Under the pieces are notes generated by a model. It had not been told where the DNA came from, did not search any database, and worked only from the letters and a program-made list of their open reading frames with translations. From Gigantopelta aegis (Eukaryota; Mollusca; Gastropoda; Neomphalida; Peltospiridae), in NCBI RefSeq assembly GCF_016097555.1, contig NC_054712.1:36108266-36172265 (forward strand): a stretch of DNA of 64,000 nt. The letters are read 5' to 3'. The first letter of the stretch is position 1. Every line of letters starts with the position of its first letter. The position numbers and the translations under genes are program-made. Positions 10,143 through 23,800 of this stretch are shown piece after piece.

Positions 10143-11358
10143 TTAGGTCATTGTCAATTTTTATCAGAAAGGAATCCAGCAGTTTACTTCTGTTTACGAG
10201 ATTTGTAATCTCGGCTTGCATAGCTTCCACAACACTGCAAATATTTTCCATCTCATTGGACACTTCAACAAGACCCAGTGCATTCAAACTAATGGCCGCC
10301 AATCTTCTGTCAACGTCTCGCATTTTCTTCACGGCTTTTCGCAGCTTTCGTTTCAAGATTGAAACTCGATTGCCGGTGAGCTGGTCATGACGTCTCAGGT
10401 ACCACCTCACCATAGCCACAGTAATCACTCTAGCAGCGGCATTTTTCTTTTTTCTTTCCAGCTTTACTCGAATCATGAAAGCATGCACGTAGCGCTCCGA
10501 TCTGGTTTGTCTGAATTTCGACGTGATGACTGTCACCAGCAATGCAGTAATGGCTACACCCATGACGCCCGTCTCCGCAGCTATAACTCGGCCGCAGTAA
10601 CTGTTGGGTGCTAGATCTCCGTAGCCTACAGTGAGGAAAGTGATGGCCACAAGCCACATGGAATTGTAGACGTTGCTCTGTTCGTTGTCGGGTACAAAAT
10701 AGGATTCACAGGTTCTCATGGCCCAGGAGTTGACAACGAAGATTGCTAGCATGATGGACACGACCAGTACTGCCGCATGGTCCCTCATGAGACACTTGAA
10801 GAAGAAATCCGTATTAACATCAACTTCGTTCAGGGCACCAAAACTGACCATGGACGTGCTGAGTATCCATTTGTTGTGCATGACGATGAACTTTAACACT
10901 ATGTATAATCGCAACAGCATCAGGATTGATAGCACGGCGTCAATGGATACATGCTTTAAATGACCATCGATGGTTAGGAATGGCATCACGATGTCACCGG
11001 GAATAGGATGTATTGCACATATTAAAAGCTCAGTGCAACCTGTCAGGATAAACGCACATGATACGACCATTCGCCAGTCATCAACATTTTTATTCAGCTT
11101 AAGCAGTTTAACCTGTGTTTTGTGGTAAAAGTAGACGGCCACCATGAGCAGTAATGTGCTCGACGACATCACAAATCTGATGATAAGCATCAGAGAGTAA
11201 TATTCATTAGCGTCAACCTTGTGTATGTACAGTTCTGTGTTGATCAACATCATTAACAATCCGATCATCGCAAAGATAAATTCTGCCTTCACTATGCGCT
11301 GTCGATAAATCATTAAGATTTTCCTACGGTCGAGTCTATAGCCAATGTTCCCTTTCAT
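10099..11358 (-). CDS. SK/KCNN-like Ca2+-activated K+ channel, gene 1
   Basis: A 419-residue six-pass K+ channel subunit of the plasma membrane. Family architecture is complete: N-terminal 'NIGYRLDRRK' (4-13), S1 24-44, S2 56-78, S3 96-116, S4 139-160, S5 195-213, pore 233-250 with filter TVGYGD (243-248; bases 10615-10632), S6 263-281. A basic calmodulin-binding-type segment follows (RSERYVHAFM...NAAARVI, 286-313), then a predicted coiled coil. SK channels open when Ca2+ binds constitutively attached calmodulin. The ATG is supported by an in-frame TAA six codons upstream; a TACAG at about 11386 could be an acceptor for a 5'UTR intron. The whole frame sits in one exon. It is strongly diverged from vertebrate KCNN, so calmodulin dependence is inference. 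The final codons lie inside a 93-bp tandem duplication. Confidence 0.93.
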   Translation of the reverse strand: MKGNIGYRLDRRKILMIYRQRIVKAEFIFAMIGLLMMLINTELYIHKVDANEYYSLMLIIRFVMSSSTLLLMVAVYFYHKTQVKLLKLNKNVDDWRMVVSCAFILTGCTELLICAIHPIPGDIVMPFLTIDGHLKHVSIDAVLSILMLLRLYIVLKFIVMHNKWILSTSMVSFGALNEVDVNTDFFFKCLMRDHAAVLVVSIMLAIFVVNSWAMRTCESYFVPDNEQSNVYNSMWLVAITFLTVGYGDLAPNSYCGRVIAAETGVMGVAITALLVTVITSKFRQTRSERYVHAFMIRVKLERKKKNAAARVITVAMVRWYLRRHDQLTGNRVSILKRKLRKAVKKMRDVDRRLAAISLNALGLVEVSNEMENICSVVEAMQAEITNLVNRSKLLDSFLIKIDNDLSTIQAAVGRSSGYH

Positions 11359-11499
11359 CGCGTAATACGGTTGTTACAACTGTACTGGTCGGTAATAGAT
11401 GACCACTGGGTGATATCAGTGGATAAAGTTCTTCGTCACCAACGTCACACATTTTGTTCTGTTTTTAATTCTGAAAGTAGAATGATTATAATTTATAGT

Positions 11500-11870
11500 T
11501 TGTTTTGTTTAACACCACTACAGTACTGATTTATATAATTAATCATTGGTAAAATTATTAAGTCTGTGAATTTTGCACAATTCCGTGCTTCTGCGAATCC
11601 CAGATTTTGGGTCGGAAACGTAAGAATATGGGGCGGAAAAACAAAATATCTTTATTAAATCATGTTTATGATTGTGGCGAAATACAAAAATAATAATAAT
11701 TAAAAATAATAATTTAAAAAAAAGAAAAAGAAAAAAAGAAAAAAAATCAAAATTCGATGCCTATTACTAATTGGATATCAAACGTTTGGTAATTCTGACA
11801 CGTAGTTTCAGAGGAAACCATATATAACGGCTTGTCATATGCCAGTTGTGGGACACTGGTTTTAGGACGG
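11500..11870 (-). repeat. SINE with B tail, split by another repeat
   Basis: B-tail pieces occur at about 11503-11562 and 11768-11865. Between them lies copy 2 of the repeat seen at 1728-1892 (11566-11762, 'tcccagattttgggt'). Confidence 0.68.
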
Positions 11871-12895
11871 AAAGAAGTAGAAACAAGAAATATTAACATT
11901 TCCTGCTTTCATCTGCCAAAAAAACAAAGGGAGGTGTGTTTTATGACACCAAAACACATTGTTTATTAAAATTACAATTGCGGCAGGTTGGTTTTTTACG
12001 TGTTAAAGTAAAGGGGCTCTTCTATATAAACTTTCCTGTAGACAATACTGTACATAACATGACCTTTGCTGCGCCAGTCATGGCACACTGCCAGATGCAT
12101 ATCTTAGTGCATCGTTATGGTTTAATAAAACTTATTAAAAGGACATGTATATAGCTATATATATATAGTAGGCGCGTAGCAAGCTTAAAATTAGGTCTAT
12201 ATTTGACTCCATCACACGTGGATGGTGTCTCTCTCACACACACAAACGCACACATACACACACACACGCACTTGGGTGAGCTCGATTTTGACGTTTACAT
12301 GATTAAACTTTTATTGACATGCTTATAAGCCTATTCTCAGTTACTAGCTACCCAGTCAATATGTTATATAGTTTCGAGAAAAAAAGAAAGAAATGAACTT
12401 CGAATCCAGTCGAAAGTAGATAATGGACCAAACCATTTTCTGCAGTATCACGCTGTAACGTGTATTTTAATTCCTCCATTTTAAATACTTTATTATTTCC
12501 ATTTATTGATGACATTTAAAAAGGAAACAATATGTCAAACATTGGTTTTGAAAAATACTTACGAATATATATCTACAGAAAACGTTATGGTTTGTTTTCT
12601 TCACACTTTAGTTTTGGCGCCACCAAACTTCTGCTCACTTATCAAGGTGGCTACTTACGTCACTTACCACGTGATCCCATGGCAAAACCGAAACAAAAAG
12701 AATACGACCGAGGCTAAATCGTTAATTAATAGGGGTGGGTTTTTTTGTGTTTTTTAAAAGATGAACCCATTGGATTGCTTTCGGTTCCAATTATATTAGG
12801 AGCATTTAACAATCACTAAAACGCTCTGGATGAGTGTTATAAAACGTATTAAATGGCAGAGGAAAGCGGAATACAGTCGCGTACACTTAAACTTA

Positions 12896-12986
12896 GCTCG
12901 CGTGTGCTCTAGCCCTCCCCTGTTTATATGTTGTCAGTCTCCCTGACAACATATACACAGGCGAGGGTTAGCGGACACGCGAGCTA
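12896..12986. repeat. Long hairpin, gctcgcgtg ends, copy 1
   Basis: Arms 'atatgttgtcag' and 'ctgacaacatat' close around 'tctcc'; outer arms are 'agctcgcgtgtgctctagcc' and its partner ending 'ggacacgcgagct'. A second hairpin with the same outer arms lies at 27167-27239. Confidence 0.78.
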
Positions 12987-13045
12987 TCGCGTACACCGTG
13001 CAGGTGAGTTTTGGGGGTGAACCCCCCCCCCCCCCCCCCCTCCGC

Positions 13046-13345
13046 TAATGAAAATTTTCTAAATTGCACAACAAAGTGTATTTTTTAAATTTATTTCCAA
13101 AACACTTTTATTTTTCGCTTACGTCAAACCAAACTGAAATTATTTACAAAAAACCCAACATTTTTGTAGGAGGATGGGACGGACTATAGACACGCCCTCT
13201 CCCCCCCCCCCCCCCCCCCCCCCCACCGTGCTGCCTGCATAAATTCCTGCACACGCCTATGGAATTTACTACAAGTTACTTATTTTTGAGCCGATTGTTT
13301 TCTAAATTAGACACAAAAATAGTTGGGTATTTTTCTTGTTTCCTA
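13046..13345. repeat. Family D repeat fragments, split by poly-C
   Basis: Two overlapping partial copies of the 4420-4840 repeat: 13046-13193 carries 'acgtcaaaccaaactgaaat', and 13255-13345 carries the 'ttactacaagttacttattt' part. A C-run of about 24 bases lies between them. Confidence 0.7.
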
Positions 13346-13537
13346 AACTTTTCTTCTTAGAAATTTATGAGTTGTGTTATGGGGTGACAGGAAAATAACG
13401 TGAACATCGATATCACAATTTAAACAAGCAATGCTCACATCAAAACACCTGGGCTTGCTTAAAACAGTCTTGGATGCTTTTTGGTATGAATATAATTGAT
13501 GATGGTTGCTCTTTACTGTTTGCAGGGGTGTGTTTGT

Positions 13538-13568
<31 letters not shown>

Positions 13569-13668
13569 TGCTGGACATAGCCCAGTAGTAAGCGCTTGCC
13601 AAATGTGCGGTTAGTCTGGGATCGATCCCCATCTATGGGATCCATTGGTGCCGTTTAAACAAAGCAAA
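13569..13668 (+). repeat. SINE, head joined straight to B tail
   Basis: Head 'catagcccagtagtaagcgc' and B box 'gggatcgatccc' are followed almost directly by the tail end 'gtttaaacaaagcaaac'. The body is deleted. Confidence 0.7.
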
Positions 13669-14885
13669 CTTTTTACTGTCAAAATCTGATACGAAAACAG
13701 ATATCGTGCAAATATAAACCTAATCATTTGACAAGACATTTGTCATGAGATAGCCTAATTGATATATTTTGTTTGTCATATCGACCATTAATATTTTAAT
13801 TACCAAATCTTTTGCAACAAGAAACGCACACATTCATTAGAAAAGCATACAACAAAGCATTCCATGTCAACTAGATATGCAATTTTATTTAGTCAAACTA
13901 TCTGAACCTCCAGTGAATTGTGTAAGCAGGTGCTCTTTAATAGAAATACTATAGTAACTTATTTATATGCAGACGAATTCAAGTGCCCGTCCTAAACAGG
14001 CTTTAAAATAATGTTTATGTCGTGAAACTACATTATAGTCAAAAACCTTTAAACATTTTTTTAATAGCTTACATCTAAAATGTAAAAGTATAAATTGTTG
14101 TATGATTTCTATATTGTTAAATATACGAAATAGTGACATAATCATGTTTATTGTTTACTTTCAACTAATGTAGAACTGTTATTGTTTATTTGGTTCTATA
14201 TGTTTCATCAAGTGCGTATAATATTTTTTAAAGTAAAGTGATAATTATTTTGTAGATGCATTGTTGAACATTTGATAGCGAAATAAAGTTGGGTATTATA
14301 TTCATGTCCAAAATATATTTATAATCGTAGCCTATTTATCTGGTAAAATACATTATTAAGTTTAATTGAACAATTATAGAAAAACCAAATCTGCATCATA
14401 TATTATTTGGAATAATAAATGTATATGCTTTATTGGTGTCGTTTAACCGAACAAACTTTGACTTTAAACTTCTATTCAGTGGCTTTAAAGTTAAAGGGAC
14501 AGACCCTAATTTTTAAACACTGTGGGCATATTTTAAACTAAATTATGCTTCGTTATTTATCCATGACGCACAGAACAGTCAAAGGACTATGATTAAAATA
14601 CATCTACGATTCACAACTAAAAACAATGATTTTATGACAATTTTAAATTCTAACGACATGATATATTTGCCAAAATATAACATTAATTTTAATATTCATC
14701 TGCTACACGTCTTATAATTATGATTACTTGATATGCTGGCTGTGCCTGTTTAATAATATACATGTATTGGGGGTTTTTTTTGTGTGTTAAATCACTGGAC
14801 AGAAGTATATAAAGTTATTATAGGGCCTATAACTGTGTTTGTTTGTTCGTTCATTTTGATTTTTAATTAGCATCTGTTTAAGTTT

Positions 14886-15237
14886 CAGGGGCGGGATGTT
14901 CCAGCCAGTGTACCACAACTGGTATATCTATTGTCTGTGGGATGGTGCATATAAAAATTCCCTTGCTGCTAATTGAAAAACAGTAGCCCACGAAGTGGCG
15001 ACAGCGGGTTCCCCCGTTTCAATATCTGTGGTTTCCTAATCAACTAGTATATGCTATTCTGTCTGTGAGATGGTGCATATAAAAATTCCCTTGCTGCTAA
15101 TTGAAAAACAGTAGCCCATGAAGTGGCGACAGCGGGTACCCCGTCTCAATATCTGTGGTTCTTAATCATGTCAGATGCCATATAACCGTAAATAAAATCT
15201 GTGTTAAGTGCGTCGTTAAATAAAACATTTCCTTCCT
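14886..15237 (+). repeat. SINE, A tail, internal ~118-bp duplication
   Basis: The segment 'gatggtgcatataaaaattc' through 'caatatctgtggtt' appears twice in tandem (about 14940 and 15070). It ends with the A tail 'gtgcgtcgttaaataaaaca'. The head is missing. Confidence 0.85.
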
Positions 15238-15470
15238 GTTTATGGTTCTTCACAATTACTACTTGCAATTCAATACAATTTCAATGTCAGAATATATTTT
15301 GTGAAAAATATACCACGATCGATAGTCGTGTGACTACTAGTTTTAGGGCCTCCCTCATCTAGTGCTAGTTGTATCTCCTGGATGATCAACAACAAAAAAC
15401 TGAGCTGTTGAATAAAAAATCAAATATAGTTCACAGCAAAACAAGTGCCACGGAGAATTAAAAACACCGG

Positions 15471-15858
15471 GAACGGGACGTAGCCCAGTGGTAAATACTC
15501 GCTTGATGCACGGCCGGTTTGGGATCAATCTCCGTCCATGGGCCCATTGTGGGCTATTTCTCGTTCCAGCCAGTGCACCACGATTGATATATCAATGGCC
15601 GTGATATGCGCTGTCCTGTCTGTGGCTAGTTTAGAATCGTCCCCTGTCGAGAGGGCCCATTTGGCTAATTCTCATGCCAACATGTGTCCCACAGTAATAT
15701 GTACCATTGTGTGCGACGTTGCATATAATATATCTCTTGCTGCTAACTGAAAAGTGTAGCCCAATGTGTGGCGGCATCAGGTTTCCTCTCGTTATCCGTG
15801 TGGTCCTTAACCATAAAATGTGTTGAGTTTGTCATTAAATTAAAACATTCCTTCCTGT
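15471..15858 (+). repeat. SINE, A tail, with an internal insertion
   Basis: Head 'gacgtagcccagtggtaaat', B box, body, then about 90 extra bases around 15613-15705, then the A tail ending 'cattccttcctg'. Confidence 0.82.
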
Positions 15859-16692
15859 CCAAACAAAACCAAAATCGCCAATAACAAACAAAACACACAC
15901 AACCACCCTTCTTGCTTAAAGACCCACAATAAAGCACAGAATGAAAGAAATATATATTTTTTTATTATTCAACAACTGTTATTCAAATTCAATTCATAAA
16001 AACTGTTTACATACCCCGAAGTGCCCGAGAGACAGTCTAAATTGATTAATAAGTTTAAAAAAATAAAAACACTTTCACAACTAAAATAAAAATAAAAATC
16101 TTTTTAAACTTAAATATACATACAGCTGAATAAAACTGATAAATCTCCTACCCAATTCAGCTACAAACTGACCCCAACCAACCCCTCCAAAATAAATTTT
16201 AGATTTTATTATTTTGTGTACAAAGAAACCCCTTTTAATCACTTGCACCCAACTATATGTATATTCTATATATTGCTAGGAATTGTTACATGGCTTAGGT
16301 AAAGTACATGTATCTAGTACGTGACTAGACAGATATGTGAACATTGGAATGCAAGAACAGTATATGATAAGTCTAAAATATATATATGTATAAAAATATA
16401 TATTAACATTGACTAATATCGAAGCAACAGTTTACAGTTCCATGGAGTAAATAGTCCACTAACACCATGGGGGAAAATGCCACTTGTCTTAGGTCGGGTT
16501 AAGGTGAAAAGAAATGAAAATACAACACCTGTAATTAAGAAAATGTCCACTGCAGACAAATATGCCTTGAAATTTTGTTCTAATATAATGCTGTGAAAAA
16601 TTAAAAACTCCACGGCAATGCTGATTGCCGTTGACAATTGCAGGGGTTGAAATATTAAATTTGTTTTACATATAGGCCTATATTATTTAGTG

Positions 16693-17028
16693 TTTTCCCT
16701 AGCTTGTTTTAGCATGGTGCAGCACCATGCCTCAATAGTCTAGCACCATCTTGCCTTAATCAGCGCCATGCTGCCCTGAGATTAAACAAGCCTTTTTCAG
16801 TAATTAATTCTAAAATTGCCATTATAAAACACCCAAAATGGTATTATTAATTAATAAAATATGGCTTTTATATCTTTTGCCATTCATTTATTAAAGCAAG
16901 CACATAAATTACATTAATGTTTATTTCAATTAATTTTTGTGTATTTTTAATGAAATACAAGTGCCCCGAAAATGGTGAAAATGCCCCAAGTGTTTGGTCT
17001 ACCATGCCTTGCCTAATTTCTAAGGAAC
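16693..17028. mobile_element. ~335-bp terminal-inverted-repeat element, copy 1
   Basis: Shares its length with 21440-21772 in reverse orientation: 'gttttccctag' end, 'gcaccatg' motifs, 'attttcaccattttc' core. The two inverted copies bracket cathepsin Z exons 4-7. Confidence 0.78.
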
Positions 17029-17729
17029 TCACTATTATTGTAGTTTAACAGTTACGTGGTGGTTGCTGCTTGACAAAAGACTGAAGCTATCACATTCTAA
17101 CCTCAAACATACGATCATGATAAACAGCAATATATACATGATCTTTCCTCTTGTACGCTACTCACAACAGATATCTCTTTCTACAAGTTTAATAACAGAG
17201 AAAACCTTTCAACAACACATTGTAAAAATCGCACAATTTACAGTACAACATTACACTTAATAACATCTAATACCTAATAATAAATCAAACAAATTACTGT
17301 ATAATATAACACGTAATGATATCTAATACATAATAATAAAACACTACTGTGAGACATGAATTTGTTTACACCTCACAAGACATCAGCACCATATATATGC
17401 ACAAAATATTACAACAAACATTTTATTCGAAAAGGTTTTATGTATAATCTCAGACAATATAACATGGACATAAATTCCAGTTTATCCTTTAACAATGGAT
17501 ACCATAAAAAAAATATATTTCAGTTATGAAAATAAATTATAGTTTTGGAAAGAACATTAATAAGTTTGATATTTTTAACATCTGAATTAGTAAAACTGTG
17601 ACCAAGATTAATCCTGTTGGAACTGAATATTAGTACAATCAATTTCTATTTGAAATACTTATAATTTTAAGTGAGCCAACAAAATTAAATTTAGTTTTTT
17701 TTTAAATGTTGCATAATTATTGGATAGAT

Positions 17730-17843
17730 TTATGGCACAATTGGGTCACCATAGGAACAGCCACTCTCAATACCAAGATTGTAATGGTGGCCTTCTCCAT
17801 GTTTGTACAGACTCGTCACTATTTGAAACCATCCGTGCTCTCC
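17730..17843 (-). CDS. CTSZ: Cathepsin Z exon 7 (stop codon)
   Basis: 37 codons plus TAA. Encodes [14 protein letters not shown] and the typical C-terminus ending YGDPIVP. Confidence 0.96.
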   Translation of the reverse strand, partial: GEHGWFQIVTSLYKHGEGHHYNLGIESGCSYGDPIVP

Positions 17844-20800
17844 CTGTAAACAAAACAATTTGTAGTGAGAGATCATGGTAGATACACAGAAACTGAACAA
17901 AACTTTAAATAATTTTAAGACATGGCTAAAAATATTGTAGAATTAAAAATAAAAAAACGTACAGTACATTGTGTCAGTGGTGCATAACTACAGTCTTCAA
18001 TCAAAACATATAATTTCGGGCACAATTATAAAATACCAATCTGTTGGTTTAAGAGCAGTTTTTATAGTGCTACAGTGGTATACATAAATGAAAGCATTTA
18101 ATAAAATTCTTGTGCAAGTAAATTCATTCGGACATCTCAGGTATATTTTACAAATTATTTAACCATGTAGAATAAGCATTCTGTCACATAGAAATAACTA
18201 TTACTCTCCATTTTAAAACTGAGAGGAGGCCAGTTATTTCACACTGATTTGTGATACAAAGTAATAGGATACTAACCTATATGTTGTCTGACAGCTACTG
18301 ATAGTGATACAGTATTAGTGATGTTCCAATGATTGATTATAATAAAAAATATTGATCGGTTTGGCTTTACCAACGTGACGATAGATTATAAAAATCCATA
18401 ACTGTTTGTGTTGGAATATAAGACTCCATCATAATTATGTGGTCATGTGGAATAGCAAAGTTCACCAGAGGTGGCAGAAATTTCGACCTCAGATGAGGCT
18501 TGCCTGGGGTTCTGCAATTTTTGAAGTTCAAAATATAATTTGGCAAAGTTTGCTGTTCACCCAGAAATGGCCTTTTTTCGATAATACACATTTATTAAAA
18601 TTATAATAATTCTCCATGTATTTTGCATTCAATTTGGTAAATAGGGCGAGACGTAGCCCAGTGGTAAAACGCTCGCTTGATGCGCAGTCGGTTTGGGATC
18701 GATCCCCGTCGGTGGGCCCATTGGGCTATTTCTCACTCCAGCCAGTGCACCACAATCGTGGTATGTGCTATCCTGTCTATGGGATGGTGCATATAAAAGA
18801 TCCTTTGCTGCTAATCGAAAAGAGTAGCCCATATGTCCGACGCTATATAACCGTAAATAAAATGTGTTGAGTGTCGTTAAATAAAACATTTCCTTCCTTC
18901 AATTTGGTAAATGTTAGAATATGCTACAGTGAGGGTGTAAATTTAATACTCACCCATGGTTCTCCCCAGGAATTTCTGACGATCCAGTATTCCACTCCAG
19001 ATGCCTTATCAACTCCCCAGCCAACCACCGAGATTATGTGATTAATCTAAGAAAGAACAATATCAGACCTTCTAGAATTTTTATAAAGTCCACTAGCCAT
19101 GGGATCAGTGATTTGAAAACTTCACTAGCCACAATTAAAAATTCACTAACCCTACTTTACTTTAAGTTAATACAATTTTACTAAATAATAGTAATAATCA
19201 GATATGTCACCTAAAGAGGGAGATAGAGATTAAACACACTAACAATGGGGGGTTGGGGTGGGGGCAGGATATTCATATTTACAAAATAGACTTCACTGCA
19301 AGATTTGACACCCCAAAAATTCATTAGCCATTGGGCATGGCAATAGTAGTTATTTGCTAGCCCAACGTTGAATATCACTAGCCATGGGAGTGGGGCTACC
19401 ATAATCTAGAAGCCCTGACAATATTTAACATACACTATATTAAAAAAAAAAACTAAAACATTTGAGAAAAAAACCTTCATTGCTTTAGTACCAATTTTTA
19501 CCAATTAAATCTGAACAAACTGTAAAATGCAATAATTATTATATCAGACTGCACATGAAAATGTTGTGAAGAAATTGTAGATGAAAATGGGTAGAAATTA
19601 CAACTAAAACAAACAATACCATAGTAATAAAAATTAAGCTGCCAAATAATGTAACTTGATTATTCTCAAATGCTAAATTATCTAACTAATCAAATAATGG
19701 GGAAAAAAGCACAGTCTGAAGATGTTAGAAAGGTTTACACTATTAGCAAAGATTTTTACTTAAATGCAGATGGGTTGTAAAATGTAATATTGGATGGAAA
19801 TTCCAATCTTCAGAAAATTGGATAAATAAAAATACTCCCCAGGATAATAGTACAAACTGCCAGCTAAACTTAATTCATTGAAATGTATAAAAATTTACAA
19901 TACCATTGAAAATTGGCTGTGTCAAAATAGTTGAACTTACTGCATTAAACAAATGATATTCGGCATAAATTCCTCCAGTGTAAGCCTCAAGTTTATTTGT
20001 TGCCATTATACCACAACTAAAACAAACAACATTGACTGTTAACATATATATTAAACAAAGGACTCTAAAAGGAGTTCTAAGCAGCTAATGTGGGACAAAT
20101 CTGCAAAATGTTACCATTTATATCATCATTTAATAACTAAAATTACAACCATTTATTATAAACAAAAAACAGTATTATATTGTTGCAATATTGTTAATGA
20201 CAATTTAAACGACCTAGAGATTGGCAATCAAATATGACTACATGGAAAAAGAAAGAAAACAAATGTGTATATCAGTGACTCTTATTATGTTTAACATATC
20301 TTTATTGTGACACCTAGTTAAAAGTATTTGACAGACAATTACTTACTTTACTTAATCCTCTTCGTGTGCAGTCACACATAAGGCCGACGTTGACAGACAA
20401 TAGCTGATGATTAATAAATCAATGGGCTCTAGTGGAAATCGTTAAACAAAACAAACTTTCCCTCATTTAGAGTAGACTTATTCATTATTAAAACAATTTA
20501 AAAATTAAATATTCAAACACCAATTAACTTAACACTGTTAAGTATACAGGGCTAGCTCTGGCACTCACCAAGTTCACCAGTTGCGAATTTTAAAAACAAT
20601 TGGTAAAATTTATTTTAACTTGGCGAATAAATTTATTTTTATTTTATTAGAAAATACCTTGGGTTTTGCAACTTTTAAAGTTTAAATAGTTGATTTGGTG
20701 ACATTTTCTGATCACCCAGAGCTAACCATGAGAATATATTGTTTTTAAAACAACTTACATGCACTTAATTCTGAAATACACGTACCTGATTGGTCCATTT

Positions 20801-23800
20801 TTGTATATTTCAGCCATCATCTTATCACGCCCGTTGACACTCCCGTAATCACTGACTTTCCAACGAGTAAAGTTTTTCAGACCTTCACACTTGCCGAATG
20901 TTGTACATGTTCCACACTCATCGAAAGCATTGCATGCTGAAAAACATAACAAAGAAACTGTTAATAAGACAGAAATATTCTTTAAAAATGCATACATTTC
21001 CCCCCCGTTTCCTTTAATGGTAGTGCGATATAATTTATTATTCAGTGGTAGAGCACTCAACTGAGCTGTGGCAGGGCACTGAATTGATCGACATTGAATT
21101 ATTATGGAAAGTTACCTGCCATACCTTCTGACAGAAACCCAACTGCATATTCTGTTATCAATACAATTTCTTACCTTGGTCCTTAGCTTGATAGTTATTA
21201 CATGTTTCGTCTGGTATTCCCTTTTCGTGGGCGTACTTGTAAACCCCTAGATCACCTCCACCCTCGCAGCTGCCAGCATTTCCGCAGTCGAGGACATTCT
21301 GAACAGACAAGTAGGTGGATGGCCAGGCTCCCTTCCGCAGAATGTTGATTCGGTCAGCAATGGCACTGGTTGAACCCATTGCCCAACATGAACCACAGTC
21401 TGCAAAATGAAATTATAAGTTTTATGATTAAGCTATAACGTTTTCCCTAGAAAATTGGCAAGGCATGGGAGTCCAAACCCTTTTCGGACAATTTCACCAT
21501 TTTCAGGACACCTTTTACCCCCCATTATAGACAAAAAATTAATTGAAAAAAGAGAGAAATAATTAATGTGTTTGCTTTAATAAATGAATGGGAAAATATG
21601 TATAACATGGATATTTAATTAATTAATAATATATTTTCTTAGTGTTTTATAAAGGCAGTATTGGAATTAGGTTTTTTTTTTTATTATTGAAAAAGGCCTG
21701 CTTAATCTCAGTGCTAGACTATTGAGGCACGGTGTTGCACCATGCTAAAACAAGCTAGGAAAAACTAAGCTAACAATACTTATACTTCATTAAATAACAG
21801 AAAGCCTAAAATATTAACAAATTTTATGAGGTCAGAACAAAAAAAAACCTTAATTCAGAAAACAAAATTTTACGGTGAACTATATGTACACTTTCAGGGT
21901 GACAAAAATACAGATACTATATTAATATCGTAACTTAGATACCTTCGCAAAGTTTAAAATTTAATCAGTATGTCACTTTTGTACAATCTGATTAAAATTA
22001 GCTCTACTGGTCTCACCAGTAGATCTAACAGCATTGCATGGACTCCTATGTCCAGGTGACATTTCATCTATAAATAACAATTTAAATATTGACCAATTAC
22101 ACTTCGCCTTTTATAGCGTTACTCGGGAGCATACAAATTCTAAAAATATCGGACAAGACTATTTATGCAATAGGTGAACTTGTTGGTCTATAGATTTCAA
22201 CATTGAAAAAACGGGGAAAAGTGCAGTAATAAACTCTGGATTTATTCTAGTATAAACAGATTTTATGGCTATACCATCACAGGTTTTTTTCCCCCCGTCT
22301 TGAACCGAATTTTATATAAAATTTTATATTGAAATTAGTTTCCGGCATACTTTGTAATTCACCCGAATCATTTCGTATACCCACTGGCATGATTTTGCTA
22401 GTAAGGTTTTGATTGGTCGAATGAAAGGTCACTGGACATGAGCTCCAACGGGCTGCTGTTAGATCCACTTGTAATAGTGGAGCTAATTTTAATTAGATTG
22501 ACTTTTGCAAACATTTAAGTTTAAGGCTGCTAATATTTAACAGCTTAATAACTATGGTCTGTTCCATGATTGCAACACCAATATTAATAGTACCATATAG
22601 ACTACAACAAAAAACGGAGAGAAAAACCCCCAAAGAGATTTGTTCCGAATAGGGTTTGAAGGATTTAATATTGGTTACCAGTTGCTTCTGACAAGTAATG
22701 GGCAAGACGTAGCAAAGTGGTAAAGCATTCACCTGATGTGTGGTCAGTATGGGATCGATCCTTGATGGTGTGCCTATTGAACTATTTCTTGTTACAGCCA
22801 GTGTACCATGACTGGTAGATACATGTATCAAGCAAAATATATTTTATATACACTTTGATATATACATACATGTATACTTCAGGACAGCACATACCAGTCA
22901 TCAGGAACTTGTTGCATCAGGGAAAATCCCAATCAGATCATAGGTTCCACCAAGGGTTCGATCCTATGATCCAAGCCCTTCTTTAAAGTGCTTTACCAAC
23001 TGAGCTAGATTCTGAAGACATGTGTAACAGCACTCACCAATTTCCATCTTAGGGTAAGTAAGACCTCACATGAAGAGACTTGTTAACCGTTAAGAAGTCC
23101 TACATTTACTTACACTGAGGAATGTGTTGGTTCCTTGTGGTGCTGGCGTAGTTGATGCCGCTCACATTACGCCAGTCCCAGGCCTTTGGCAAGGCAGACA
23201 AATCCATTAATTCATAAGGCCGGGGCTTCGTCCTAAAAACAAAAACACATCATGATTATCAATACAATATCACTATAATGACTACAATGTTACTTCTGGC
23301 CGAGAGATCAACCATTACAGACAAAAAACGTTTGTTGAAACATGGGTGTACAATGGAACTAGTCTGAAGGGACGTAAAAAGTGTGTAGAAAAGTATTGAC
23401 TTCATGTATGCCCTGCACTACAATGGAACCACTTGTAAGAATTTTAATTATTTATTTTTTAAAGCACATTGATTTAATATTAATCATCGGCTGTTAATAG
23501 TGTGAAGTGACATAGAAAGAAAAGTATCGACATAATGTGCCCCGTGCACTATGGCTGTTGGATGTCAAATGTAAAGAAAGAACATTTTCTGTTATCAGTC
23601 TTGATTTGAACTTGAAAGTTGGGGGAAGGACTTTCCTATTGCACTGTCACTAACCCTAACCCTATTTATTAAGTATTTATAATGTTCTTTATATGTGACA
23701 GGGCCAAAGGAAAATCCAACCAAGTTGGGCAATTTAAGGTGGATTCCAATCCCTGATGTCATAGCCCAGTCTTGGATTATTATTTTATCGAATCCGGGTT

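Larger units (their letters stand above)
11359..17729. other. Intergenic: SK gene 1 to cathepsin Z 3' end
   Basis: No gene recognised. Contains split SINE pieces (11500-11870), CA/TA microsatellites (12156-12270), a hairpin (12896-12986), family D fragments (13046-13345), poly-C/G runs (13021, 13201, 13552), SINEs at 13569, 14886 and 15471, and an inverted-repeat element at 16693-17028. 17250-17729 is AT-rich and probably cathepsin Z 3'UTR, with a minus-strand AATAAA at 17422-17427. Confidence 0.6.

Noticed and set aside
10099-11358. SK gene 1 as a processed pseudogene or retrocopy
   Set aside because: The frame is intact over 419 codons with all channel motifs, and the paralog at 49208 has the same large exon but begins at a splice acceptor, so the exon structure is a gene-family trait. 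No poly-A tail or target duplication seen.
22920-23020. Possible tRNA gene on minus
   Set aside because: A and B boxes are present but no cloverleaf can be drawn; better explained as a SINE head.
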